From: JAXGYV01 sp040772045
GTDB lineage: Bacteria; Actinomycetota; Thermoleophilia; UBA2241
Length of the DNA stretch: 47,223 bases
Assembly (NCBI GenBank): GCA_040772045.1
Contig: JAXGYV010000013.1
Location: 1-47,223, forward strand
Direction: 5' to 3'
The notes under the pieces were generated by a model. That model was not told the origin of the DNA and ran no database searches. It saw only the letters and a list, made by a program, of their open reading frames with translations. The translations under genes and the position numbers were made by a program. Shown in pieces: positions 23,779-30,628 of this stretch (its first letter is position 1; every line of letters begins with the position of its first letter).

Positions 23779-25191
23779 TTAGCCCTCGTACGGGTAGTCG
23801 CTGGCCTTGGCGAGGGTGCGGAACTTGGTGTAGTCCTTCACCCATCCGAGCGTGAGCTCTCCGGTGGGGCCGTTGCGGTGCTTGGCGATCTTGAGCGTGA
23901 TCTCACCCTTGTTTGCCGAGCCCTTCTCCTTCTCGTAGAGGAACAGCACCAGGTCGGCGTCTTGCTCGATGGCTCCGCTCTCGCGGAGGTCCGAGAGCTG
24001 CGGCTCGCGGGAGTCGCCGCCGCGGGTCTCGGGGGCGCGGTTGAGCTGTGAGACGGCGACCACCGGCACCTCAAGCTCGCGCGCGAGCTGCTTGAGCGAG
24101 CGCGAGATAGCGGCCACCTCTTGCTGTCGGTTCTCGGCACGGCCGTCGCCGACCATGAGCTGGAGGTAGTCCACCACGATCAGGCTGAGGCGTTCCTTTT
24201 CGTTCAGCCGGCGGGCCTTGGAGCGGAGCTCGAACATCGAGAGGCCGGCGGTGTCGTCGATGAAGATGGGCGCCTGCTCGAGCTCGCTGATGGCGCGCAT
24301 GATCTTGTACAAGTCGTCGTCGCCGAGCAGGCGCGGGTTCCGCAGTTTATGCGAACCCACGCGCGCGGCGGCGGAGATGAGCCGGTCGCCCAGTTCGCCG
24401 ACGCTCATCTCCAGGCTGAAGATGGCGACGGCGGCCTTTTCGTCCACGGCTGCGTGGTGCGCGATGTTGAGCGCCAGGGACGTTTTGCCCATGCTCGGCC
24501 GCGCGGCCAAGACGATTAGGTTCGACGGGTGGAGCCCCTCGGTCTTCTCGTCGAGGTCTTTGAAGCCCGTGGGCACGCCGCGGCGGCCGCCGGTCTCCTT
24601 GGCCGCGGTGATACGTTGGAAGCTCTCGGTGAGGACGTCTTTGAGGGCACGGAAATCCTTCGCGCGGCGCTCCTGCGAGACGGCGAACAGCTTTTGCTCC
24701 GCGCGGTCGAGCAGCACGTGCACGTCGTCGGGGTGCCGGTAGCCCATCTCGGCGATCTCGTTTCCGACCGCGACCAACTGGCGCAAGATGCTCTGCTCGC
24801 GGACGATCTCCGCGTAGTGAACCACCGCCGTGGCCGCCGGCACGCCCTCTGTGAGCGCATGGACGAACTCGCGGCCGCCGACGCGCTCCAGGGCGCCCTG
24901 ACGTTCCAGCTCGGCGCTGACCGTGATGAAGTCGACCTCGCTGCCGCGGGCGTACAGCGTGTAGATGGCCTCGAATACGTGGCGGTGCGTGTCGCGCCAA
25001 AAGTCGGCGCCGCGCAGGACGTCGGTGGCCACCGGGATCGCGCCGGGATTGGCGAGCATGGCGCCCAGCACCGCCTCCTCGGCCTCCAGGTTCTGTGGCG
25101 GGAGCAGCGCTCCCTTTTGCCCTGTGCTCTCCCCAGCCATCCCACCCGATCCTGCTGAGCCGGCGACCTGTCGGGGCAGGTCGCCGGCCAC
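23779..25191 (-). CDS. dnaB: Replicative DNA helicase DnaB
   Basis: The hexameric helicase that unwinds DNA at the replication fork. The 470-residue form has the N-terminal domain starting PPQNLEAEEAVLGAMLANPG (residues 31-50), a linker, and the RecA-like ATPase with Walker A AARPSMGKTSLA (229-240), Walker B LSLIVVDYLQLM and the HRNGPTGE arginine-finger motif near the end. No intein is present. Two starts are possible. GTG at 25191 has an AGGAGAGG site and lies ten bases after rplI; ATG at 25140 has a weaker AGGA and lies after a strong hairpin at 25160-25187. The extra 17 residues of the longer form are Gly/Ala/Ser-rich, so the shorter start is also credible. Confidence 0.95.
   Translation of the reverse strand: MAGDLPRQVAGSAGSGGMAGESTGQKGALLPPQNLEAEEAVLGAMLANPGAIPVATDVLRGADFWRDTHRHVFEAIYTLYARGSEVDFITVSAELERQGALERVGGREFVHALTEGVPAATAVVHYAEIVREQSILRQLVAVGNEIAEMGYRHPDDVHVLLDRAEQKLFAVSQERRAKDFRALKDVLTESFQRITAAKETGGRRGVPTGFKDLDEKTEGLHPSNLIVLAARPSMGKTSLALNIAHHAAVDEKAAVAIFSLEMSVGELGDRLISAAARVGSHKLRNPRLLGDDDLYKIMRAISELEQAPIFIDDTAGLSMFELRSKARRLNEKERLSLIVVDYLQLMVGDGRAENRQQEVAAISRSLKQLARELEVPVVAVSQLNRAPETRGGDSREPQLSDLRESGAIEQDADLVLFLYEKEKGSANKGEITLKIAKHRNGPTGELTLGWVKDYTKFRTLAKASDYPYEG
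25160..25187 (-). terminator. Strong hairpin at the rplI-dnaB junction
   Basis: CCGGCGACCTG, a six-base loop, then CAGGTCGCCGG, a perfect 11-bp stem. It sits 15 bases after the rplI stop and spans the first codons of dnaB if that gene starts at 25191, but is purely intergenic if dnaB starts at 25140. It may reduce transcription or translation into dnaB relative to the ribosomal genes. No T-run follows. Confidence 0.5.
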
Positions 25192-25201
25192 CGTACCTCT
25201 C

Positions 25202-25648
25202 CTATTCGGGAACGACGATCGTCTTCACAGAGGCGACGAACCCTTCGGCGACCTCCACCTCGACGATGTAGCTTCCCAGCGCCTTGATCGGTTCTGGGAG
25301 ACGGACATGCTTTTTGTCGACCCGTAGCTTGCGGGCCTCCCAGATGGCGGTGGCGATGTCGGCCGCGGTGATCGAACCGAAGAGCCGCTCGCCTTCGCCG
25401 GCCTTGGCGGCGATGGTGAGCACGGTGCGATTAAGGGTGGCCGTGACCGTCTCCGCCTGAGCGGCGAGACGTGCGTCCCGGGATTTCCGTTCCTCTTCCC
25501 GGCGCCGGAATTCGGCGATCTTACCCGGTGTACCGACTTCGGCGAACCCTCGAGGGATAAGGTAGTTGCGGGCGTAGCCGTCGCTGACGTTCGCCAGCGA
25601 ACCCTTAGTCCCGAGCGTGGGAACGTCTTGAAGGAGAATGACCTCCAC
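25202..25648 (-). CDS. rplI: Ribosomal protein bL9
   Basis: A 148-residue bL9, a two-domain protein of the large ribosomal subunit joined by a long helix. The N-terminal domain is intact (MEVILLQDVPTLG, then VSDGYARNYLIPRGFAE), followed by the charged connecting helix at about residues 45-75 and the C-terminal domain with GERLFGSITAADIA. The start is a GTG with an AGGAGG site eight bases upstream. That site and the first 44 bases of the gene lie inside the rpsR reading frame, so the two are translationally linked. Confidence 0.95.
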   Translation of the reverse strand: MEVILLQDVPTLGTKGSLANVSDGYARNYLIPRGFAEVGTPGKIAEFRRREEERKSRDARLAAQAETVTATLNRTVLTIAAKAGEGERLFGSITAADIATAIWEARKLRVDKKHVRLPEPIKALGSYIVEVEVAEGFVASVKTIVVPE

Positions 25649-25922
25649 TTGTAGTGCCTCCTGAGACGTACGGGAGAAGGGCCATTTCGCGGGCCCGCTT
25701 GATGGCGACGGCGAGCTGCTGTTGATGCCTGCGACAGGCGCCGGTGATGCGTCGCGAGCGGATCTTGCCCTTCTCGGAGATATAGCGGCGCAGAGCTGCG
25801 GCGTTCTTGTAGTCGATCTCGTCGACCTTGTCTTTACAGAAATGACAGTAGCGCCGCTTCGCCTGCCCCGGGGCTCCTGGCTTGGGCTTCTTCTCGCGAC
25901 GCTTTGGCTTTGCTGGTGACAT
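25605..25922 (-). CDS. rpsR: Ribosomal protein bS18 with C-terminal extension
   Basis: A 105-residue bS18 of the zinc-binding (C+) kind. The zinc ligands are C26 and C29 (RRYCHFCKDK) and the later CRRHQ pair. The core ends as expected at REMALLPYVS. Translation then continues for about 18 residues (GGTTSGGHSPSRRSHARD) that overlap the start of rplI in another frame, because no stop occurs at the normal position. bS18 usually has about 75-90 residues, so both the Lys/Pro-rich N-terminus and this tail are extra. It lies in the standard rpsF-ssb-rpsR-rplI order. Confidence 0.95.
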   Translation of the reverse strand: MSPAKPKRREKKPKPGAPGQAKRRYCHFCKDKVDEIDYKNAAALRRYISEKGKIRSRRITGACRRHQQQLAVAIKRAREMALLPYVSGGTTSGGHSPSRRSHARD

Positions 25923-25988
25923 ATGGACCCTTTCTCGGCGACGGCGGGCGTCCCCCGGCCGTCGCCCTCACATACGGCTGTCGGCGTC

Positions 25989-26423
25989 TCAGAACGGTAT
26001 GTCGTCCGCGAAGTCGTCCTCCGCCGGCTCGAGCCCCGCCTCGTTGGGGAACGGGCCACCACGCTGCTGGCCGCCGCCTTGGCCGCCGTCGCGAGGGCCG
26101 ACGAACTGGACGGTGTCGGCGACCACTTCGACTTTCGAGCGCTTCTGTCCGTCTTGCGTCTCCCACGAGCGCCAGCGCAGGCGGCCGTCGACCGCCACTT
26201 GGCGGCCGCGCGACAGGTACTGCGCGCAGCGCTCGGCCTGCTGGCCGAAGACCGCGATGTCGAAGTAGTTGGCATAGTCTGTCCACTCGCCGGTGCTCCG
26301 GTCTTTCACGCGGTCGTTCACCGCGATGCGGAGCTGGCAGACGCTACTGCCACTGGGCAGCGGCCGCAGCTCCGGATCGTGGGTGAGGTTCCCCAGCAGG
26401 ACTACTCGATTGATGGATGCCAT
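25989..26423 (-). CDS. ssb: Single-stranded DNA-binding protein
   Basis: A 144-residue SSB, which coats single-stranded DNA during replication and repair. The OB-fold starts MASINRVVLLGNLTHDPELR and includes VAVDGRLRWRSWETQDGQKR. A short Gly/Gln-rich linker follows, and the C-terminus ends in DFADDIPF, the acidic tip that recruits partner proteins. It is ten bases downstream of rpsF, with an AGGAGG-like site, and 66 bases before rpsR. Confidence 0.97.
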   Translation of the reverse strand: MASINRVVLLGNLTHDPELRPLPSGSSVCQLRIAVNDRVKDRSTGEWTDYANYFDIAVFGQQAERCAQYLSRGRQVAVDGRLRWRSWETQDGQKRSKVEVVADTVQFVGPRDGGQGGGQQRGGPFPNEAGLEPAEDDFADDIPF

Positions 26424-26432
26424 GTGGCCTCC

Positions 26433-26765
26433 TTAGGCAGTGGAGGACGGTGGCGACGCGACGCGCTGCTGGCGTTCGGTCCGAGTGGTCATGAAGCGTA
26501 TGACGTCGTCAGTAATGCCGAGTACACGCTCCACCTCCGCGAGCGTGGTTGGCTCGGCGTTGAAGACGATGTCGACGTAGATGCCCTCGGTCTGGTGGTC
26601 GATCTCGTAGGCCAGCTTTTTTTTGCCCCAATCGTCGACGCTGACGACGCTGCCCTTGGCGGACTCCACAGTTGTGCGCAGACGATCGAGAATCTCGGTT
26701 TGGCGCTCCGGCTCCATGGTGGGATGGAGCATGAGCAGGAGATCGTACTTGTTGATGGTGATCAC
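26433..26765 (-). CDS. rpsF: Ribosomal protein bS6, possible AUC start
   Basis: bS6 of the small ribosomal subunit, the partner of bS18. The usual beta-alpha-beta pattern is clear: KYDLLLMLHPTMEPE, then DDWGKKKLAYEIDHQTEGIYV, the most conserved part. The N-terminus is the puzzle. A GTG at 26765-26763 is the only conventional start, with an in-frame TAG just upstream at 26771-26769, but it overlaps the last base of the AGGAGG site (26770-26765) and so cannot be correctly spaced. The AUC at 26756-26754 lies eight bases after the site and would give MNKYDLLLML, which matches the family start MxKYE. I list the longer frame, but favour initiation at AUC. First gene of the rpsF-dnaB operon. Confidence 0.93.
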   Translation of the reverse strand: MITINKYDLLLMLHPTMEPERQTEILDRLRTTVESAKGSVVSVDDWGKKKLAYEIDHQTEGIYVDIVFNAEPTTLAEVERVLGITDDVIRFMTTRTERQQRVASPPSSTA

Positions 26766-26770
26766 CTCCT
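26754..26770 (-). promoter_or_regulatory. rpsF: Extended Shine-Dalgarno of rpsF spaced for an AUC codon
   Basis: On the minus strand the sequence is AGGAGGTGATC-ACC-ATC-AAC-AAG. AGGAGGTGATC is complementary over 11 bases to the standard 3' end of 16S rRNA. The only codon at normal spacing that also restores the usual bS6 N-terminus is ATC at 26756-26754. Confidence 0.7.
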
Positions 26771-26905
26771 ACGGTCTGACGGCCCCAGCCTCGCGCTGGA
26801 GCAGGAGTGTATGCCCGTCACCCGGCGGGCGCATCGCGGTATGGTACCACAGCGGGGGGACGCTCACGCCGGGAGATCCCGCTTCGGGGTGGCGACCGTG
26901 ACCTT

Positions 26906-26914
26906 TGGTACAAT
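26906..26914 (+). promoter_or_regulatory. Extended -10 promoter of a leaderless gene
   Basis: TGG-TACAAT (26906-26914) is an extended -10 element, TGn plus TACAAT, ending six bases before the ATG at 26921. Transcription would begin at the start codon or next to it, and no ribosome binding site is present. A clear -35 is not needed for extended -10 promoters and none is seen. Confidence 0.6.
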
Positions 26915-26920
26915 CCGGGC

Positions 26921-27106
26921 ATGACCTCGGGCACTACTCCACGACTCATCGAGGCGCTCCAGCAGCGCGCCGGCGAAGAGAAACGCCTGCCCTGCAAGGA
27001 GGCGTTCCGGATCGCCCAAGATCTCGCTGTCCCGTTGGCGCAGGTCGGTACAGCCTGCGACGACCTGGGCATCAAGATCATCGGCTGCCAACTCGGCTGC
27101 TTCTAA
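26921..27106 (+). CDS. Small conserved protein ending in CQLGCF
   Basis: A 61-residue cytoplasmic protein with the pattern RLPCKEAFRIAQDLAVPLAQVGTACDDLGIKI and a C-terminal GCQLGCF. This resembles a family of 60-70-residue proteins of unknown role in anaerobes, with a helix-turn-helix-like part and an invariant tail that has Cys pairs. The three cysteines C25, C48 and the CxxxC end could bind metal, but this is inference. The gene appears to be leaderless: ATG follows TGGTACAAT by six bases. It is divergent from rpsF, and about 170 bases separate it from the aldehyde dehydrogenase. Confidence 0.75.
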   Translation: MTSGTTPRLIEALQQRAGEEKRLPCKEAFRIAQDLAVPLAQVGTACDDLGIKIIGCQLGCF

Positions 27107-27242
27107 CCGCGCGCGTCGCCGCGTCGCGAGCCAGGCGCGCTCCGCGCTCCAAACGCGCACGCTCGTCGACTCCTCTCAGCCCATCGGCGCTCGGGCGCTC
27201 GTCGCAGGTTACTCGCTCCCGCCGTGAGGGTATCCTCGCCAT

Positions 27243-27258
27243 ATACCCCTAAGGGTAT
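27243..27258. promoter_or_regulatory. CsoR/FrmR-like operator upstream of the aldehyde dehydrogenase
   Basis: ATACCC-CTAA-GGGTAT is a perfect 6-4-6 inverted repeat, 16 bases before the ATG of the downstream aldehyde dehydrogenase. A C-run and G-run flanked by ATA and TAT are the hallmark of operators for CsoR/RcnR/FrmR/CstR repressors, which sense copper, nickel, formaldehyde or persulfide. No such repressor gene lies in the window. An aldehyde dehydrogenase target would best fit the formaldehyde-sensing FrmR branch, but that is inference. Confidence 0.55.
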
Positions 27259-27274
27259 GCGCGAGGAGGAGGAG

Positions 27275-28912
27275 ATGAGCACAACGTCCATCGACCGTGC
27301 GGTCGAGGCACGCGCCTATCAGATGTATCTCGATGGGTCGTGGGTCGACGCTGCCGGCGGTCAAACATACGAAGTCTTGAACCCGACGACCGAGGAGCGT
27401 GTCGCGGTCGTACCGCGTGCCACCGCGGAAGACGCCGAGCGGGCGGTTGCGGCGGCCCGCGCCGCCTTCGATCATGGTCCCTGGCGGCGCACGACCGCCG
27501 CTGAGCGGGCCGCCTATCTGCGTGCCATGGCCGCTCGTATCCGTGAGTGGGCCGAAGAGCTGGCACTGCTCGAGACGCGGACCATGGGCAAGATCCTGGC
27601 GGAATCGCGTGCCGACATGAACGATGCCGCCCACACCTTTGACTACTACGCCGGTCTTGCGGTCGCGCAAACCGGCGAGACGCTCGAGGTCCCCGCTCCC
27701 AGCATGAGCATGGTGGTCCGCGAGCCCATCGGAGTGACCGTTGGCATAACACCCTGGAACTACCCGCTCTTGATGGCCGCGTGGAAGCTCGCACCATCGC
27801 TGGCCGCCGGCAACGTCATGATCATCAAGCCGGCGAGCGTCTCTCCTACCACGACCCTGGAGTTGGCGAAGATCGCGGCGGAGGTCGGGTTGCCGCCAGG
27901 TGTCTTCCAGGTGATCACCGGACCTGGGCCCGAGGTGGGCGACGCGCTCGTCAAGTCGCCACTCGTGGACATGGTGGCGTTCACCGGAAGCGTCGAGGTC
28001 GGCAAGCACATCATGCGTACGGCCGCCGATACGGTGAAACGGGTTGGCCTGGAGTTGGGCGGCAAGAGCCCGAACATCGTGTTCGCCGACGCCGACTTCG
28101 CAGCGGCTATCGACGGCGCTCTCGCCGGTATCTTCGCCGGCGCGGGCGAGGTCTGCTCCGCCGGCTCGCGCCTGCTCGTGGAGCGCAGCATTCACGACCG
28201 CTTTGTCGGCGAGCTGGTGTCTCGCGCGATGATGATCGGCGTTGGGCCCGCCGATGCGGAAGATACTGAGATGGGCCCCCTCGTCTCCCGGGAGCAGCTC
28301 GAGAAGGTTGAGGGGTATGTGAGGCTGGGCCTGCAAGAGGGAGCTAGTCTAGCCACCGGTGGGCACCGCCTTGGCGAGCGGGGGTTCTTCTTCGAGCCGA
28401 CCATCCTTGTGGACGTTAAGAACAGCATGCGCGTCGCCCAAGAGGAGATCTTCGGCCCGGTACTGGTGGTGATCCCGTTCGATACCGAGGAAGAGGCGGT
28501 ACGGATCGCCAACGACACGGTCTACGGGCTCGCGGGAGCCGTGTGGACGCGCGACATCACGCGTGCCATGCGGGTGATCAAGCAGCTCAGGGCCGGCATC
28601 ACTTGGGTGAACACCTACCATCCCACCTACAGCGAGGCGCCGTGGGGTGGCTACAAACAGAGTGGCGTTGGTCGCGAACTGGGTACATATGGCCTCGCCG
28701 AGTACCAGGAGGTGAAGCAGGTCAACATCGATCTCACGGGCGAGCCGCTGGGGGTGTTTTCGAGAGGCAGATCCGCCGAGGAGCGCTTGGCTGGGGACAC
28801 CCACTTCCAGGTTCCGGGTAACGGCCAATCGTCACGGTGGGATCGTCGTCCGTTCGAGGCGAAGCGCGACGCGGTTGGCAACTGGGTGAAGCACTGCCGT
28901 AACTGCGCGTGA
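27275..28912 (+). CDS. Aldehyde dehydrogenase with C-terminal extension
   Basis: A 545-residue NAD(P)-dependent aldehyde dehydrogenase of the betaine-aldehyde/aminoaldehyde class. The cofactor motif is IKPASVSPTTTL, the general-base glutamate is E260 (in GLELGGKSPNIVF), and the catalytic cysteine is C294 (in AGAGEVCSAGSRL). GPVLVVIPFDTEEEA and NTYHPTYSEAPWGGYKQSG are normal. The family fold ends at about residue 495 (TGEPLGVF). Some 50 extra residues follow, ending in two cysteines, with no recognisable domain. The ATG at 27275 has a GAGGAGG site, and a CsoR-like operator lies just upstream. A second aldehyde dehydrogenase follows. Confidence 0.92.
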   Translation: MSTTSIDRAVEARAYQMYLDGSWVDAAGGQTYEVLNPTTEERVAVVPRATAEDAERAVAAARAAFDHGPWRRTTAAERAAYLRAMAARIREWAEELALLETRTMGKILAESRADMNDAAHTFDYYAGLAVAQTGETLEVPAPSMSMVVREPIGVTVGITPWNYPLLMAAWKLAPSLAAGNVMIIKPASVSPTTTLELAKIAAEVGLPPGVFQVITGPGPEVGDALVKSPLVDMVAFTGSVEVGKHIMRTAADTVKRVGLELGGKSPNIVFADADFAAAIDGALAGIFAGAGEVCSAGSRLLVERSIHDRFVGELVSRAMMIGVGPADAEDTEMGPLVSREQLEKVEGYVRLGLQEGASLATGGHRLGERGFFFEPTILVDVKNSMRVAQEEIFGPVLVVIPFDTEEEAVRIANDTVYGLAGAVWTRDITRAMRVIKQLRAGITWVNTYHPTYSEAPWGGYKQSGVGRELGTYGLAEYQEVKQVNIDLTGEPLGVFSRGRSAEERLAGDTHFQVPGNGQSSRWDRRPFEAKRDAVGNWVKHCRNCA

Positions 28913-28987
28913 GCGGGAGTCATCTCGTCTTTCGCGTCTGTGGTACCGGTATGGGTGGAGACGAGGGAGGAGCGGAAGGAGCGCCAG

Positions 28988-30448
28988 GTGGAGATCGTCT
29001 TTCGTGCAGCAGAGCAGCCCACGGACGTAGAGCTGAGGGCACCCGTCGGCAGTGGCGAGCTCCTCGCGGTAGTGAGCCCCTGGGATGGTCATCAGGTGGC
29101 GAGTGTCCCCACCACCACGCCGGAGGAGCTCGAGGTGGTCCTCGAGCGGGCCGTGGACGCCTTCGAGGATTACAAGTGGGTGCCGACGTGGCGTCGGTAC
29201 AAGATCCTGGACCGCGCCTCGCGCCTCTTCGAGGAAAGGCTGGAGACCGTGGCCATGCTGATCGCCGCCGAGTCGGCCAAGCCGCTGAAGCATGCGCGGT
29301 CCGAGGCTGCTCGCGCGGTGAGCACGTTTCGCTGGGCGGCCGAAGAGGCTAAGCGTACCGCTGGCGAGGTCATCGAGATGCACGCCGAGGAGGCGGGGCA
29401 GGATCGGTTTGGGTGGACCATTCGCGAGCCGCGTGGAGTGATCGCGGCCATCTCGCCCTTCAACTTCCCGCTCAACCTGGTGGCTCACAAGGTAGCGCCG
29501 GCGCTGGCGAGCGGCAACGTCGTAGTGCTCAAGCCGGCCTCGGTGACTCCGTTAACGGCGCTGTTCTTGGCACGCGTCCTCGACGAAGCCGGGCTGCCCG
29601 ACGGTGCGCTGCAGGTGGTGCTCGGCTCGGGCAGCACCATCGGCGGCAAACTAGTATCCGACCCTCGCGTCAAGATGGTCACGTTCACGGGCAGCCCGGC
29701 CGTTGGCCGACAGATCGCCCGGGATGCGGCGATGAAACGGGTGACGCTCGAGTTGGGTTCCAACTCGGCCACGATCGTCGATGAGGACGCCGACATCGAC
29801 CTCGCCGTAGATCGCATCATCGCCGGTGGCTTCGCCTTCTCTGGCCAAGTCTGCATCTCGGTTCAGCGGGTGATCGTGGTCGGGGGAGTCTACGACGAGG
29901 TGCTCGCCAAGCTGGTCGCGGGTGTGGAGAAGCTGAAGTACGGGGATCCGCTGGATCCCACCACAGACGTGAGCGCTCTCATCTCGCGCGCGGAGTCGGA
30001 GCGCGTGTGCTCGTGGGTCCGCGAGGCTGTCGAGCAGGGCGCGACCGTCCTCACCGGCGGCGAGACGCCAGACGGGGCGTTGCTACCCACCGTCGTCACG
30101 GACGTGACGCGCCAGATGAAGGTGGTGCATCATGAGCTGTTCGGTCCGGTGATCAGCGTGCTGCGCGCCAAAGATCTGTGTGCAGCGATCGAGATCGCCA
30201 ACGATAGCGACTACGGACTGCAAGCGGGAGTGTTCACCAGCGACCTGAACAAGGCACTCTACGCTGCCCGGCGGCTGGAGGTGGGTGGGGTCATGATCAA
30301 CGAGGTGCCCACCTTCCGCGTGGATCACATGCCCTACGGAGGCGTGAAGGGCTCGGGAATGGGTCGCGAGGGCCTCAAGTACGCCATTGAGGAGATGACC
30401 GAGATGAAGATGGTGGCCATACGCGAGATCGAGTGGTGCCCGGTGTGA
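28988..30448 (+). CDS. Aldehyde dehydrogenase, lactaldehyde/GAPN-like branch
   Basis: A 486-residue aldehyde dehydrogenase distinct from its upstream neighbour. It has the pattern VIAAISPFNFPLNLVAHKVAPALASGNVVVLKPAS, with the glutamate E255 in VTLELGSNSATIV and the nucleophile C289 in FSGQVCISVQRV. The LELGSNS form and the MKRVTLE context are typical of the lactaldehyde/succinate-semialdehyde/non-phosphorylating GAPDH branch. The start is a GTG with GGAAGGAG six bases upstream. It lies 75 bases after the first dehydrogenase and may be co-transcribed. Just after its end comes the Moco promoter, so its own terminator is not obvious. Confidence 0.92.
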   Translation: MEIVFRAAEQPTDVELRAPVGSGELLAVVSPWDGHQVASVPTTTPEELEVVLERAVDAFEDYKWVPTWRRYKILDRASRLFEERLETVAMLIAAESAKPLKHARSEAARAVSTFRWAAEEAKRTAGEVIEMHAEEAGQDRFGWTIREPRGVIAAISPFNFPLNLVAHKVAPALASGNVVVLKPASVTPLTALFLARVLDEAGLPDGALQVVLGSGSTIGGKLVSDPRVKMVTFTGSPAVGRQIARDAAMKRVTLELGSNSATIVDEDADIDLAVDRIIAGGFAFSGQVCISVQRVIVVGGVYDEVLAKLVAGVEKLKYGDPLDPTTDVSALISRAESERVCSWVREAVEQGATVLTGGETPDGALLPTVVTDVTRQMKVVHHELFGPVISVLRAKDLCAAIEIANDSDYGLQAGVFTSDLNKALYAARRLEVGGVMINEVPTFRVDHMPYGGVKGSGMGREGLKYAIEEMTEMKMVAIREIEWCPV

Positions 30449-30487
30449 TTCGCGTGCGGCGCCGCGGACTCGACCACCGCCGGCGTC

Positions 30488-30516
30488 TTGTCACGGGCCG
30501 TGACGTAGGGTAAGGT
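30488..30516 (+). promoter_or_regulatory. Promoter of the molybdenum-cofactor operon
   Basis: TTGTCA (30488-30493), a 17-base spacer and TAAGGT (30511-30516). The expected start of transcription, six or seven bases further, is about 30522, the first base of the P1 stem of the riboswitch. The agreement between promoter and RNA structure makes both calls stronger. Confidence 0.7.
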
Positions 30517-30521
30517 CACCT

Positions 30522-30628
30522 CGCTTCTCCGAGCGCTTGATCCTACCGGCCCCTCGGGCCCACGGAATCTGCGCCGACAGGGTGCAGCGGGAAACCGCAG
30601 CGCCTCCCAGTGTGGAAAGGAGGATGCG
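30522..30628 (+). promoter_or_regulatory. Moco-family riboswitch
   Basis: About 107 bases that match the Moco/Tuco RNA motif known upstream of molybdopterin genes. P1 pairs CGCTTCTCC (30522-30530) with GGAGGATGCG (30619-30628), nine base pairs with one bulged T. Between them are an internal arm with GGCCC-CTC-GGGCC, the conserved ACAGGG, a P3 arm GCGG-GAAA-CCGC closed by a GNRA loop, then CGCCTCCC and TGTGGAAAGG. The E. coli moaA leader has the parallel series CCAGGGCG, CGCCUCCC and UGGAAAGGUG. Downstream are mop, moaA, moaC and mog. The 3' strand of P1 contains GGAGG, so cofactor binding could hide a ribosome binding site. Molybdenum or tungsten cofactor specificity cannot be told by eye. 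Confidence 0.85.
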
